Below, piece by piece: positions 36,966 to 44,438 of a DNA stretch of 64,000 nt (positions are counted from its first letter, which is position 1; each line of letters begins with the position of its first letter). The notes beneath the pieces are model-generated. The model saw only the letters and a program-made list of their open reading frames with translations, did no database searches and was not told the origin of the DNA. The position numbers and the translations under genes were made by a program. The stretch is from Faecalicatena faecalis (GTDB taxonomy: Bacteria; Bacillota; Clostridia; Lachnospirales; Lachnospiraceae), in assembly GCF_012524165.2 (NCBI RefSeq), contig NZ_JABACJ020000003.1:62001-126000 (forward strand). Direction: 5' to 3'.

Positions 36966-38291
36966 TTAGACAATTTTGACTGCCCTGAAACCACACTCCA
37001 AATCTTCCAGTATATCTTCGATGTGCTCTGTCCCGATAGAAAGTCGGATGGTATTGGGCTTTATACTCTGCTCTGCCAGCTCTTCCTTCGTAAGCTGAGA
37101 ATGCGTCGTGGTTGCCGGATGAACGACCAGGCTCTTCACATCCGCCACATTGGCAAGCAAGGAAAAGATGTTCAGGTGATCGATGAACTGGTAAGCCTCT
37201 TTCTGTCCGCCTTTGATCTCAAAGGTAAAAATGGAGGCTCCCCCATTCGGGAAATATTTCTCATACAATTCGTGGTCCGAATGCTCCAAAAGGGAGGGAT
37301 GATTCACACGCTCCACCTGTGGATGCACTGCCAGATACTGTACGACTCTCTTCGTATTCTCCACGTGCCGGTCCAGACGAAGGGATAAAGTCTCCACACC
37401 CTGCAGAAGAAGGAACGCATTAAATGGAGAAATGGAAGCGCCAGTATCTCTTAGCAGGATCGCACGAATATAGGTCACAAAAGCTGCCGGACCTGCCGCT
37501 TCCACGAAAGAACACCCGTGGTAGCTCGGATTCGGCTCTGCGATCCCGGGATACTTTCCGCTGGCCTTCCAGTCAAACTTCCCGGAATCTACAATGATAC
37601 CGCCCAGCGTCGTTCCGTGCCCGCCGATGAACTTTGTCGCAGAGTGTACAACGATATCTGCGCCATATTCGATTGGCCGTATCAGATAAGGGGTTCCGAA
37701 TGTATTGTCGATCACAAGAGGCAGGCCATGTCTGTGAGCAAGCTGGGCAATAGCTTCGACATCCGGAATATCACTGTTTGGATTCCCCAGTGTTTCCAGA
37801 TAGACTGCCCTGGTATTCTCCTGAATTGCTCCTTCTATCTCTTCCAGATTGTGTACATCTACAAAAGTAGTTGTAATCCCATAATGCGGAAGAGTATGTT
37901 CCAGAAGGTTATAACTTCCGCCATAGATCGTCTTCTGCGCTACGATATGTCCCCCATCCCGCGCTAGAGCCTGAATCGTATATGTAATTGCTGCTGCACC
38001 AGAGGCCAGTGCCAATGCTGCTGTGCCTCCCTCCAGCGCCGCGATTCGTTTTTCCAGGACGTCCTGCGTGGAATTAGTCAGTCTACCGTAAATATTCCCA
38101 CTGTCGGACAGGTCAAACCGCGCAGCAGCATGTTCGCAATTCTGAAATACGTATGATGTGGTCTGATAGATCGGTACCGCCCTGGAATCCGTTGCCGGGT
38201 CAGGTTCTTCCTGCCCCACATGGAGCTGAAGCGTCTCAAATCTATATCCTTCTGTGTATGTTCCCTCTTCCTTTTTCGTCAAATCTCCCAT
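36966..38291 (-). CDS. metY: O-acetylhomoserine sulfhydrylase (homocysteine synthase), PLP-dependent
   Basis: It makes homocysteine from O-acetylhomoserine and sulfide (or methionine from methanethiol). The 441-residue product belongs to the Cys/Met gamma family. The PLP lysine is K220 in VVHSATKFIGGHG; YGRLTNSTQDVLEKRIAALEGG and PLVIDNTFGTPYL are typical, and the length and GTTLGGIIVDSG region fit the MetY branch rather than MetB. AGGAGG precedes the ATG. It has a strong promoter overlapped by a dyad, and is divergent from an Rrf2 regulator. Confidence 0.93.
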   Translation of the reverse strand: MGDLTKKEEGTYTEGYRFETLQLHVGQEEPDPATDSRAVPIYQTTSYVFQNCEHAAARFDLSDSGNIYGRLTNSTQDVLEKRIAALEGGTAALALASGAAAITYTIQALARDGGHIVAQKTIYGGSYNLLEHTLPHYGITTTFVDVHNLEEIEGAIQENTRAVYLETLGNPNSDIPDVEAIAQLAHRHGLPLVIDNTFGTPYLIRPIEYGADIVVHSATKFIGGHGTTLGGIIVDSGKFDWKASGKYPGIAEPNPSYHGCSFVEAAGPAAFVTYIRAILLRDTGASISPFNAFLLLQGVETLSLRLDRHVENTKRVVQYLAVHPQVERVNHPSLLEHSDHELYEKYFPNGGASIFTFEIKGGQKEAYQFIDHLNIFSLLANVADVKSLVVHPATTTHSQLTKEELAEQSIKPNTIRLSIGTEHIEDILEDLECGFRAVKIV

Positions 38292-38433
38292 ATCCTTCTC
38301 CTCCTTACAAAGACTGCTTTGAAACGGACATTGAGCTTCCGCTTCCCTAGATGCCTATAAGCCCAGACTGCTCTGCATAATCTTACGAGTGCTGTCTTAT
38401 CTGCGTTAGTATTCTTTCAAGTATGTTATGGGA

Positions 38434-38471
38434 ATCATACTCTCATTAACCTACTTTGTCAATAGGTTAAT
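38434..38471 (-). promoter_or_regulatory. metY promoter with overlapping dyad operator
   Basis: TTGACA (38457-38462) and TATGAT (38434-38439), 17 bases apart on the minus strand, make a near-consensus promoter. The dyad ATTAACCTA-N9-TAGGTTAAT (38445-38471) covers the -35. Its half site TAGGTTA recurs at the promoter of the divergent Rrf2 gene, so that regulator probably represses metY. Confidence 0.78.
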
Positions 38472-38515
38472 TGGTAATATTTTCTATGCCATGTCATTTA
38501 ATTTTATGCCCGCAC

Positions 38516-38548
38516 TTGATATTTCCTATTACCTTTCGGTATAATAGG
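38516..38548 (+). promoter_or_regulatory. Promoter and dyad of the Rrf2/IscR-like gene
   Basis: TTGATA (38516-38521) and TATAAT (38540-38545), 18 bases apart. The dyad CCTATTACC..GGTATAATAGG (38525-38548) covers the -10. GGAGGG precedes the ATG at 38571. This arrangement suggests autorepression. The rest of 38292-38570 holds the metY leader and no gene. Confidence 0.7.
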
Positions 38549-38570
38549 TTATAAGAACAGGAGGGACTTT

Positions 38571-38993
38571 ATGATTTCTACAAAAGGAAGATACGCTCTG
38601 CGCGTAATGCTTGACCTTGCAGAGCAGGGAATGGATGCATATATCCCGCTAAAGGATATCGCTAAGCGCCAGGAGATTTCTGAGAAATATCTGGAAATCA
38701 TCTTAAAGGTACTTGTGAAAGAAAAATTATTAAAAGGGCTCCGCGGGAAAGGCGGTGGCTATAAATTGACCAGAGCACCGGAAGACTATACCGTGGGAGA
38801 GATCCTGGAGCTTGCGGAAGGGACTCTTGCGCCTGTTGCATGCCTTGCACGGGGAGCAGAACCATGTAGTAAAGCCAAAGAGTGCCGTACCCTTCCCATG
38901 TGGGAGCGGTTCGATACGATGGTCCATGACTTCTTCTATGGGATTACCCTTGCGGATCTATTGAAAGAGAACGGCCAAAAAGAAGAACCCTGA
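38571..38993 (+). CDS. Rrf2-family regulator, IscR/CymR-like with three cysteines
   Basis: A 140-residue Rrf2 regulator beginning MISTKGRYALRVMLDLAE, with recognition segment ISEKYLEIILKVLVKEKLL and wing RGKGGGYKL. Cysteines 91, 99 and 105 (C-x7-C-x5-C) sit where IscR binds its iron-sulfur cluster (C-x5-C-x5-C), so Fe-S or redox sensing is possible. CymR-type members of the same family control cysteine and methionine genes. Its divergence from metY with similar dyads at both promoters supports sulfur control here. Confidence 0.88.
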   Translation: MISTKGRYALRVMLDLAEQGMDAYIPLKDIAKRQEISEKYLEIILKVLVKEKLLKGLRGKGGGYKLTRAPEDYTVGEILELAEGTLAPVACLARGAEPCSKAKECRTLPMWERFDTMVHDFFYGITLADLLKENGQKEEP

Positions 38994-39009
38994 ACTTGAT
39001 TACATACGA

Positions 39010-39054
39010 AAAAATCACTGTATATCGGTCGAGCGACCCTATGCAGTGATTTTT
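39010..39054. terminator. Bidirectional terminator between Rrf2 and PTS-IIC-like genes
   Basis: AAAAATCACTG (39010-39020) pairs with CAGTGATTTTT (39044-39054), between convergent genes. It has T-runs for both directions. Confidence 0.75.
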
Positions 39055-39086
39055 CCATATCCTCTTATCTATTGTTCTAACCAATA

Positions 39087-40139
39087 CTACAATTCCAGTT
39101 TCATATCCCCGAACTTGATCCATTTATGCTTTCTCATAAACTCTGAAATGCCCAGTGTCACTAACGCCGGAAGTAAGATCTGGATTACCAGTATCTTTAG
39201 CAAGACCACCATCTGCGGCTCGCTCTGCGTCATGACCTGCCAGGTCATGATCTGGCCGACCAGTCCCGCAGTTCCCATTCCTGATCCGGTAGCATTGCTT
39301 GTCATGTGCAGGACCATCGTTCCGATCGGCCCTAAGATGGCACTGGACAAAATGACGGGCAGCCATATGATGGGCTTCCTCACGATATTCGGAACCTGAA
39401 GCATAGAGGTCCCGATTCCCTGTGCCAGAAATCCGCTGATTTTATTTTCCCGAAAGCTCGCTACGGCAAATCCAATCATATTACAACAGCAGCCAATAGT
39501 AGCCGCTCCTGCTGCCAGTCCAGACAAATTCAGGATAATACCAAGTGCCGCTGAACTGATCGGCATCGTTAGAATCATTCCCATCAGTACCGAAACCACC
39601 ACTCCCATCAAAAGCGGCTGCTGCTCTGTCCCCCAATTGATCAGGGAGCCCAGCCAATTCATAAATCGTGAGATCGGAGGCCCCAGGAACAATCCCACGG
39701 CTGAGCCTGTCCCTATGGAGACAAGCGGAGTCAGTATAATATCTAATTTTGTCCTTCCGGATACCAAAATCCCACATTCGATTGCTATGTATGATGCAAC
39801 AAACGCACCCAGAGGCTCTCCCGGTCCGGCAAAGACCATCGTCCCGTCCTGGATCACCTGTCCCGCCAGAAGTTTGCTTGCAAATGCTCCGACCATCCCA
39901 GCGGTAGCTGCTGACGCAATCACAAGATGACTGCCCTCCAGCTTACGTGCCACACCCACACCGATTCCTGCACCTGTCATCACAGCCGCAACACGGCCTA
40001 CTGCATAGATCAGGTTCCCTGTCGGGCCGCCCATAAAGGTCCCTACCTGCTGAATGATCGTTCCTATAATCAAGGTCGCGAACAGCCCCTGTGCCATTCC
40101 GCCCAATCCGCTTATGAAAATCCTGTCAAGTATCTTCAT
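39087..40139 (-). CDS. PTS-IIC-like membrane protein (PTS_EIIC_2 family)
   Basis: A 350-residue integral membrane protein with about nine to ten helices and Gly-rich loops. It starts MKILDRIFISGLGGMAQGLFATLIIGTI and contains GCCCNMIGFAVASFREN in the middle. This matches the family annotated as 'PTS transporter subunit IIC' (PF13303), whose ligands are largely unknown. It has no IIA or IIB domain, and none is encoded nearby, so phosphotransferase activity is doubtful. The ATG at 40139 has GGAGGG upstream. Confidence 0.72.
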   Translation of the reverse strand: MKILDRIFISGLGGMAQGLFATLIIGTIIQQVGTFMGGPTGNLIYAVGRVAAVMTGAGIGVGVARKLEGSHLVIASAATAGMVGAFASKLLAGQVIQDGTMVFAGPGEPLGAFVASYIAIECGILVSGRTKLDIILTPLVSIGTGSAVGLFLGPPISRFMNWLGSLINWGTEQQPLLMGVVVSVLMGMILTMPISSAALGIILNLSGLAAGAATIGCCCNMIGFAVASFRENKISGFLAQGIGTSMLQVPNIVRKPIIWLPVILSSAILGPIGTMVLHMTSNATGSGMGTAGLVGQIMTWQVMTQSEPQMVVLLKILVIQILLPALVTLGISEFMRKHKWIKFGDMKLEL

Positions 40140-40299
40140 CCTTTGTTCCCTCCTGCATATCAATCTGTCTTTTCACTATCCGCCATTGTACCATACTTCC
40201 CGAATTCGTGGAAGACCTCATGAAGCAATTGGTATCAATCCCGCTGCCCCAAAGAAATACAATGTAGAGGGAAGACTACAGCACATTTGCGCTCTCCCC

Positions 40300-40980
40300 T
40301 TACAAAAGTTCCATCAGCTTTTCGGCATCCGCTCCAAGTATCTTTTCCTTATCCAGCCGAAAATACCCTTCCCTCTCCATCTGCTTTAATTCCTGGTTCA
40401 GTGAGGCACGGCTCACATGCAGCATATTCGCAAGAATTGTCTGAGAGCGTGGTATCATGACCGTCTTACCGGAGGTCATCTTCTGTATCCCCAATATCCA
40501 GTAGGCGATCCGCTCACGTATCGTCTGGTAGTTCAGACAGTTCAGATATAACTGGTTCTTCAGGCCCCTTTTAGATACATATAATAATAGCGCACTGAGC
40601 ATATGTGGTTCTGATGTCAGCATTTCCTGTAATTCCAGAATAGGAATCCAGGTAACTGCTGCCCTTTTTTCTACATACAAAAGATAAGTATACCGTCTTT
40701 CACCTGTCAGATACAGGAATTCCGGGAAACTATCCATTTCCTCAAAATAGGTATGGCACATCTCACTGCCATCTCTGGAATAGCTGACTGCCTTTAAGAT
40801 GCCAGATGTCACGATTCCAAAATGTGTGATCTTATCTCCCTGGGAATGAATACACGCTCCCGCAGGATAAGACTTTTTTACAAAACCTGTACGATAATGC
40901 TCATACCGGCTATCAAAAAGACAAAGCTCCGAAAAAGAGGGCTGCCCCTCATCGATTCCCAGAAAAGGGATTTCATGCAT
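40300..40980 (-). CDS. Crp/Fnr-family transcriptional regulator
   Basis: A 226-residue regulator with an N-terminal cyclic-nucleotide-type beta roll (KKSYPAGACIHSQGDKITHFGIVTSGILKAV) and a C-terminal winged helix (RSQTILANMLHVSRASLNQELKQMEREGYF). It lacks the cysteine set of Fnr and the clear cAMP pocket of Crp. I start it at 40980, directly behind GGAGGTTTTT; longer readings would translate through a large terminator hairpin. It lies just downstream of the arylsulfotransferase-thioredoxin fusion and may control it. Confidence 0.85.
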   Translation of the reverse strand: MHEIPFLGIDEGQPSFSELCLFDSRYEHYRTGFVKKSYPAGACIHSQGDKITHFGIVTSGILKAVSYSRDGSEMCHTYFEEMDSFPEFLYLTGERRYTYLLYVEKRAAVTWIPILELQEMLTSEPHMLSALLLYVSKRGLKNQLYLNCLNYQTIRERIAYWILGIQKMTSGKTVMIPRSQTILANMLHVSRASLNQELKQMEREGYFRLDKEKILGADAEKLMELL

Positions 40981-40999
40981 AAAAACCTCCACCTCCGCA

Positions 41000-41050
41000 A
41001 AAGAGGCCATAAAGAGGAGGTGCGCAGGCACTTCCTCTCTATGGCCTCTT
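41000..41050 (-). terminator. Large hairpin terminator after the fusion gene
   Basis: On the minus strand the long stem starts AAGAGGCCATAGAGAGGAAG, has its loop at CTGC and returns to ATGGCCTCTTTT. It sits 50 bases after the stop of the arylsulfotransferase-thioredoxin gene and just before the ribosome binding site of the Crp/Fnr gene. Partial read-through is likely if the latter has no separate promoter. Confidence 0.7.
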
Positions 41051-41100
41051 AGATTTATCATCATCTCATTTTGTGTTTTGCTTCGGCTTCTCTAAAACCT

Positions 41101-42906
41101 TTAAACGAATTCATCGAGTATATCGCAGATATCATCGTAATCCTTTTCTCCATTGAACCGTACGGCCTCGGTCCCGTCCTTATAAATGGCGACCACTGGA
41201 ATTCCTCCTATATGACAGGCATCCGTCAGTTCTGGGTTGGCATCTACATCCACATAGCGGACTGCAAATGAATCCTCATACTCTTCCTTTAAGGCTTCCT
41301 CCAAGACAGGATGAAGCGCTTTACAGTGTACACAGCGCTCGGCACCAAATAATACCAGCACAGGTCTATTCTTTACTTTCAAAACATCTGCATCCCAATT
41401 TGCATGGGTGACCGGATGGAAGAAATCCTTATCGACCTCGAAAATCTTTTCCCGCTTTGTCACATCCTCTTCATCATCCGTAGCAACACACAAAGCCACA
41501 TCTTCATAATACGGCAAAGTTCCGGGAACATCAATTACTTTTTTTGCTCCGAAGGCACCGGCACCCGGCACCCGATATGTGGTGTTATCAATCCGTGCGA
41601 TCGGTATCTGTGTAGGCTCAGGCTCCTGCGGCACGTAGCTGTATGGATAACGGTATGCACGGTAGATCATATTCGATTTCGGCCCTTTTTCATTGTGGCT
41701 GTAATAAGGGGAGATCCACTCCCATACAATCTCATGTTCCGGCGTGACCTCGATGACCCTTCCGTCCGAGCCTTCATCAATCAGCGTATTCCCATTCGGC
41801 AGACGCTGAGCGCTGCTGACATATGGACTGTAGAATTTACTTGCATCTGTTGGAATCGCATGCCCCAGCTCCTTCGGTGTCAGTTTCCAGACCACCTCCA
41901 AGGTCACTGAATTAAACTCCAGAACTCTGCTGTAATCACGCAACGCGTTTTTAATTCCAATTGCAGAAGAAGGGTTTGGCACACCATATCCTGCCCAGCC
42001 GCCGTTATCGAATACCAATAGATTGCCCTCTCCCGGAAGCCCCTTCGGTATCATGTGGAAATGATGCTGTCCGATGATCCAGCCCAGCTTCCGAAGCTCT
42101 GGTGTTGCCCCAAAATCAGGTCCTATCCGCCATACGATCTTTCCGGTATCCTTATCCAGAATTGCCAGAATATTCGCTTCCCTGCAGTCAAAAATAATAT
42201 TGGTCGGCTTGAATCGTTCATCTCCCTGGTCGAACCATTTATTAGGCCCTAAATAACTCATGCAGTTGATGTGGAGATAATCTCCTGTTCCACCATCTGC
42301 GGAACGCATATTCGGGTCACGGAACAATACATTTTTCGCTGCCTCGTCAAAACCAAGCTCCTCAAAATGTTCGCTGGCCGACCATCTCCAGAGTATATTG
42401 CCCTCCCAGTCTACCTCGATCATCACATCATCCAATAACTTTTTATCAGAGATCAATGGATTATGAATGGTCTGATGACACAGGATCAGTGTATTTCCTT
42501 TCAATGGCTCCGCGTCCATTCCCGGCACATAATATCCCACCGGATTTCCCTCCCGCTGGTAGTCATGATGCTGACGCGCCATAAAACGGTGGTCCCGGCC
42601 CGGGTCATTGATTTCTTCCAGGTGATCGAACTCCCAGACGATATTCCCGTCATAATCGATTTCAAGTAGGTTGACCCCATCCTGCATTCCATAATCCGGG
42701 TGCCTGTACCCGGAAAGTCCCATCACATACCCTCCCGGAAGCAGCTTCGCAGGCATGGCCTGCATATTCCATCGGCGAATTTCATTGCCGTTCATATCAA
42801 ACAACAGCACTCCATCATTAATCAGCGGTACAATTGTATACCCACTCCAGCATTTATCAGGATTGTAAACAGTAACTCCATGTGGAAAAACTAACGGCTG
42901 TCCCAT
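41101..42906 (-). CDS. Arylsulfotransferase-like beta-propeller fused to thioredoxin
   Basis: A 601-residue two-part protein. Residues 1 to about 480 resemble the ASST (arylsulfate sulfotransferase) propeller. Five tryptophan-bearing blade strands recur (GNIVWEF at 88, GNILWRW at 170, GKIVWRI at 255, then LEVVWKL and HEIVWEW). His-rich pocket segments are RQHHD (111-115), DYLHINC (H212) and GQHHFHM (280-285), followed by VFDNGG. ASST enzymes use a sulfo-histidine, but I cannot assign it here. Residues 514-601 are a complete thioredoxin with C525-V-H-C528 and the cis-proline loop GGIPVV. No signal peptide is present, unlike periplasmic ASST. A thioredoxin reductase gene lies 52 bases upstream in the same direction. 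Confidence 0.85.
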   Translation of the reverse strand: MGQPLVFPHGVTVYNPDKCWSGYTIVPLINDGVLLFDMNGNEIRRWNMQAMPAKLLPGGYVMGLSGYRHPDYGMQDGVNLLEIDYDGNIVWEFDHLEEINDPGRDHRFMARQHHDYQREGNPVGYYVPGMDAEPLKGNTLILCHQTIHNPLISDKKLLDDVMIEVDWEGNILWRWSASEHFEELGFDEAAKNVLFRDPNMRSADGGTGDYLHINCMSYLGPNKWFDQGDERFKPTNIIFDCREANILAILDKDTGKIVWRIGPDFGATPELRKLGWIIGQHHFHMIPKGLPGEGNLLVFDNGGWAGYGVPNPSSAIGIKNALRDYSRVLEFNSVTLEVVWKLTPKELGHAIPTDASKFYSPYVSSAQRLPNGNTLIDEGSDGRVIEVTPEHEIVWEWISPYYSHNEKGPKSNMIYRAYRYPYSYVPQEPEPTQIPIARIDNTTYRVPGAGAFGAKKVIDVPGTLPYYEDVALCVATDDEEDVTKREKIFEVDKDFFHPVTHANWDADVLKVKNRPVLVLFGAERCVHCKALHPVLEEALKEEYEDSFAVRYVDVDANPELTDACHIGGIPVVAIYKDGTEAVRFNGEKDYDDICDILDEFV

Positions 42907-42958
42907 ATTCTATTTCCTCCAATTCTTATAGATTCTTAATTCCTATGTTCCTTTTATT

Positions 42959-44137
42959 CTAAATTTCCTCTGCACTTTTTATTTCCAGCAGCTTTCCATC
43001 CTTGTAGAAAGCCGCACAGACTGTTCTGTCCAGATTCAGTTTTCGGTACAAAAGATCCTGCCTGCTGATATCCTGTCGGTAGACCTTCCACTGTCCGCCC
43101 AGTTTTTTCTCAAGCCCGGATACACACTCGATCTCAGCGCTCTGATAGGGGTTGTAAAAGACAAAAGCAACTGCGCCGGAATCCGGTCCCAGGATTTCAC
43201 TTAATTGCTCCTGCTCCTTGACATATCGTTCTGAGGCTGTCGCTGCCACTGCCCCATCTGCCGCAGAAGTCACGATCTGCCTCAGGAAAGTCTGGATGCA
43301 GTCTCCAACGGCGTACATTCCTGGAAGACTCGTTTCCATCTTTCCATTCACTTGAATATAGCCGCTTCTGTCACACGTCACCAGATCTTTTACCAGATCT
43401 GTCTGCGGAACCATGCCTACAAAGAAGAACAAGCCGTCAGCCGGGACCTCATTTACTTCATTGGTCACGACATTTTTCAGAACCAGCGATTCCACATGGT
43501 CAGAGCCCTTTACCTCCTGCACTGTCGTGCTCCACACAAAATCGATCTTCGGATTTTTATACGCACGTTCAGCAGATATCTCGTTACAGTCCAGATGTCC
43601 CTTCTCATGGAGAACAATAATCGTGACCTTCTCTGCAAATTTAGTCAAGTAATCCGCTTCCTCCACGGCCTGATCTCCGGCTCCCAGAACATAAATATTC
43701 TTGCCTTTAAAAAATTCTGCATCACAGGTCGCACAGTAGGCAACTCCATGTCCGACGAACTCCTTTTCTCCTGGGATACCCAGCTCCCGAGGACGGGTTC
43801 CCAGAGCCAGGATTACACTTCGCGCCATAAGGCCGCCTTTTCTCTTCGTCTCTATGATAAATAAATCGTCTTCTTTGCGGATTCCTGTTACAGTGGAATG
43901 TTTAAACTTTACGGATGGAAAATTTTCTGCATGGGCATGGAACTTTTCCATCAGCCCCTGACCGCTGTCTGATAGGGTCCCTGGGTAATTCCTGATTTCC
44001 AGCGTATCCTTTGCCCGGCCTCCATATCCGCTTTTTTCCAATAGAAGAGTCTTACGCTCTGAACGCCCTGCATAAATAGCTGCTGCCATCCCTGCCGGGC
44101 CGCCGCCGATAATAATCAAATCATAAATTTCACTCAT
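42959..44137 (-). CDS. Thioredoxin reductase-like flavoprotein with C-terminal degenerate thioredoxin domain
   Basis: A 392-residue FAD/NAD(P)H oxidoreductase. FAD site IIGGGPAGMAAAIYAGR (9-25), redox-active C135-A-T-C138, the nucleotide motif GAGDQAVEEADYL (a GxGxxA-like variant with GDQA where NADPH enzymes have GDSA), and GDC near 287. Usual reductases end near residue 310. Here residues 312-392 continue as a thioredoxin-like fold (AFVFYNPYQSAEIECVSGL, then FYKDGKLL) in which the CxxC position reads YQSA. The partner gene carries the intact CVHC thioredoxin, so the two proteins probably exchange electrons. Confidence 0.87.
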   Translation of the reverse strand: MSEIYDLIIIGGGPAGMAAAIYAGRSERKTLLLEKSGYGGRAKDTLEIRNYPGTLSDSGQGLMEKFHAHAENFPSVKFKHSTVTGIRKEDDLFIIETKRKGGLMARSVILALGTRPRELGIPGEKEFVGHGVAYCATCDAEFFKGKNIYVLGAGDQAVEEADYLTKFAEKVTIIVLHEKGHLDCNEISAERAYKNPKIDFVWSTTVQEVKGSDHVESLVLKNVVTNEVNEVPADGLFFFVGMVPQTDLVKDLVTCDRSGYIQVNGKMETSLPGMYAVGDCIQTFLRQIVTSAADGAVAATASERYVKEQEQLSEILGPDSGAVAFVFYNPYQSAEIECVSGLEKKLGGQWKVYRQDISRQDLLYRKLNLDRTVCAAFYKDGKLLEIKSAEEI

Positions 44138-44385
44138 TTTCGTATCCTTCCTTTCGTCTGACCAAAAATGAATTCTGGTATCTTCCTCTGTTCTTTTTTA
44201 TATTATCACCGGCCGTGAAAAATACCTGTTGGAGCGCTGACACTTTTTATTTTTCTATTTTCTGCTGTGTTCATAGAGTGAATTCAGAGCTAAGAATTTT
44301 ACATGTAAAACTCATACCTGCAGTGAACTCAACATGACATCCACCTCTTACGCTACAGACATATAGCTTCATTTTTTATCAAAAA
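44138..44385. other. Intergenic region ahead of the reductase gene
   Basis: About 250 bases with no supported gene. On the minus strand AAAGGAAGGATAC precedes the reductase ATG and a TAATAT (near 44203) could be a -10, but no matching -35 or operator was found. Confidence 0.3.
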
Positions 44386-44425
44386 GCAGCCCTGGGATTG
44401 ACAAATATTATCAATCTCAGGGCTG
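44386..44425 (-). terminator. Terminator of the alpha-galactoside operon
   Basis: On the minus strand GCAGCCCTGAGATTGA pairs with TCAATCCCAGGGCTGC and is followed by TTTTTGATAAAAAA. It lies 13 bases after the stop of the DUF5107 gene. Confidence 0.85.
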
Positions 44426-44438
44426 CAATTCATTTTTT

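Noticed and set aside
39087..40139. Functional PTS sugar permease
   Set aside because: No IIA or IIB domain or gene is near; only family resemblance supports the name.
40981..41064. Longer N-terminus for the Crp/Fnr regulator
   Set aside because: The extra codons lie within the large terminator hairpin, while GGAGG sits just before the ATG at 40980.
44386..44425. ATTGACAAATATTATCAAT considered as an Fnr box for the Crp/Fnr regulator
   Set aside because: It is the loop and inner stem of the operon terminator, and the spacing does not fit TTGAT-N4-ATCAA.
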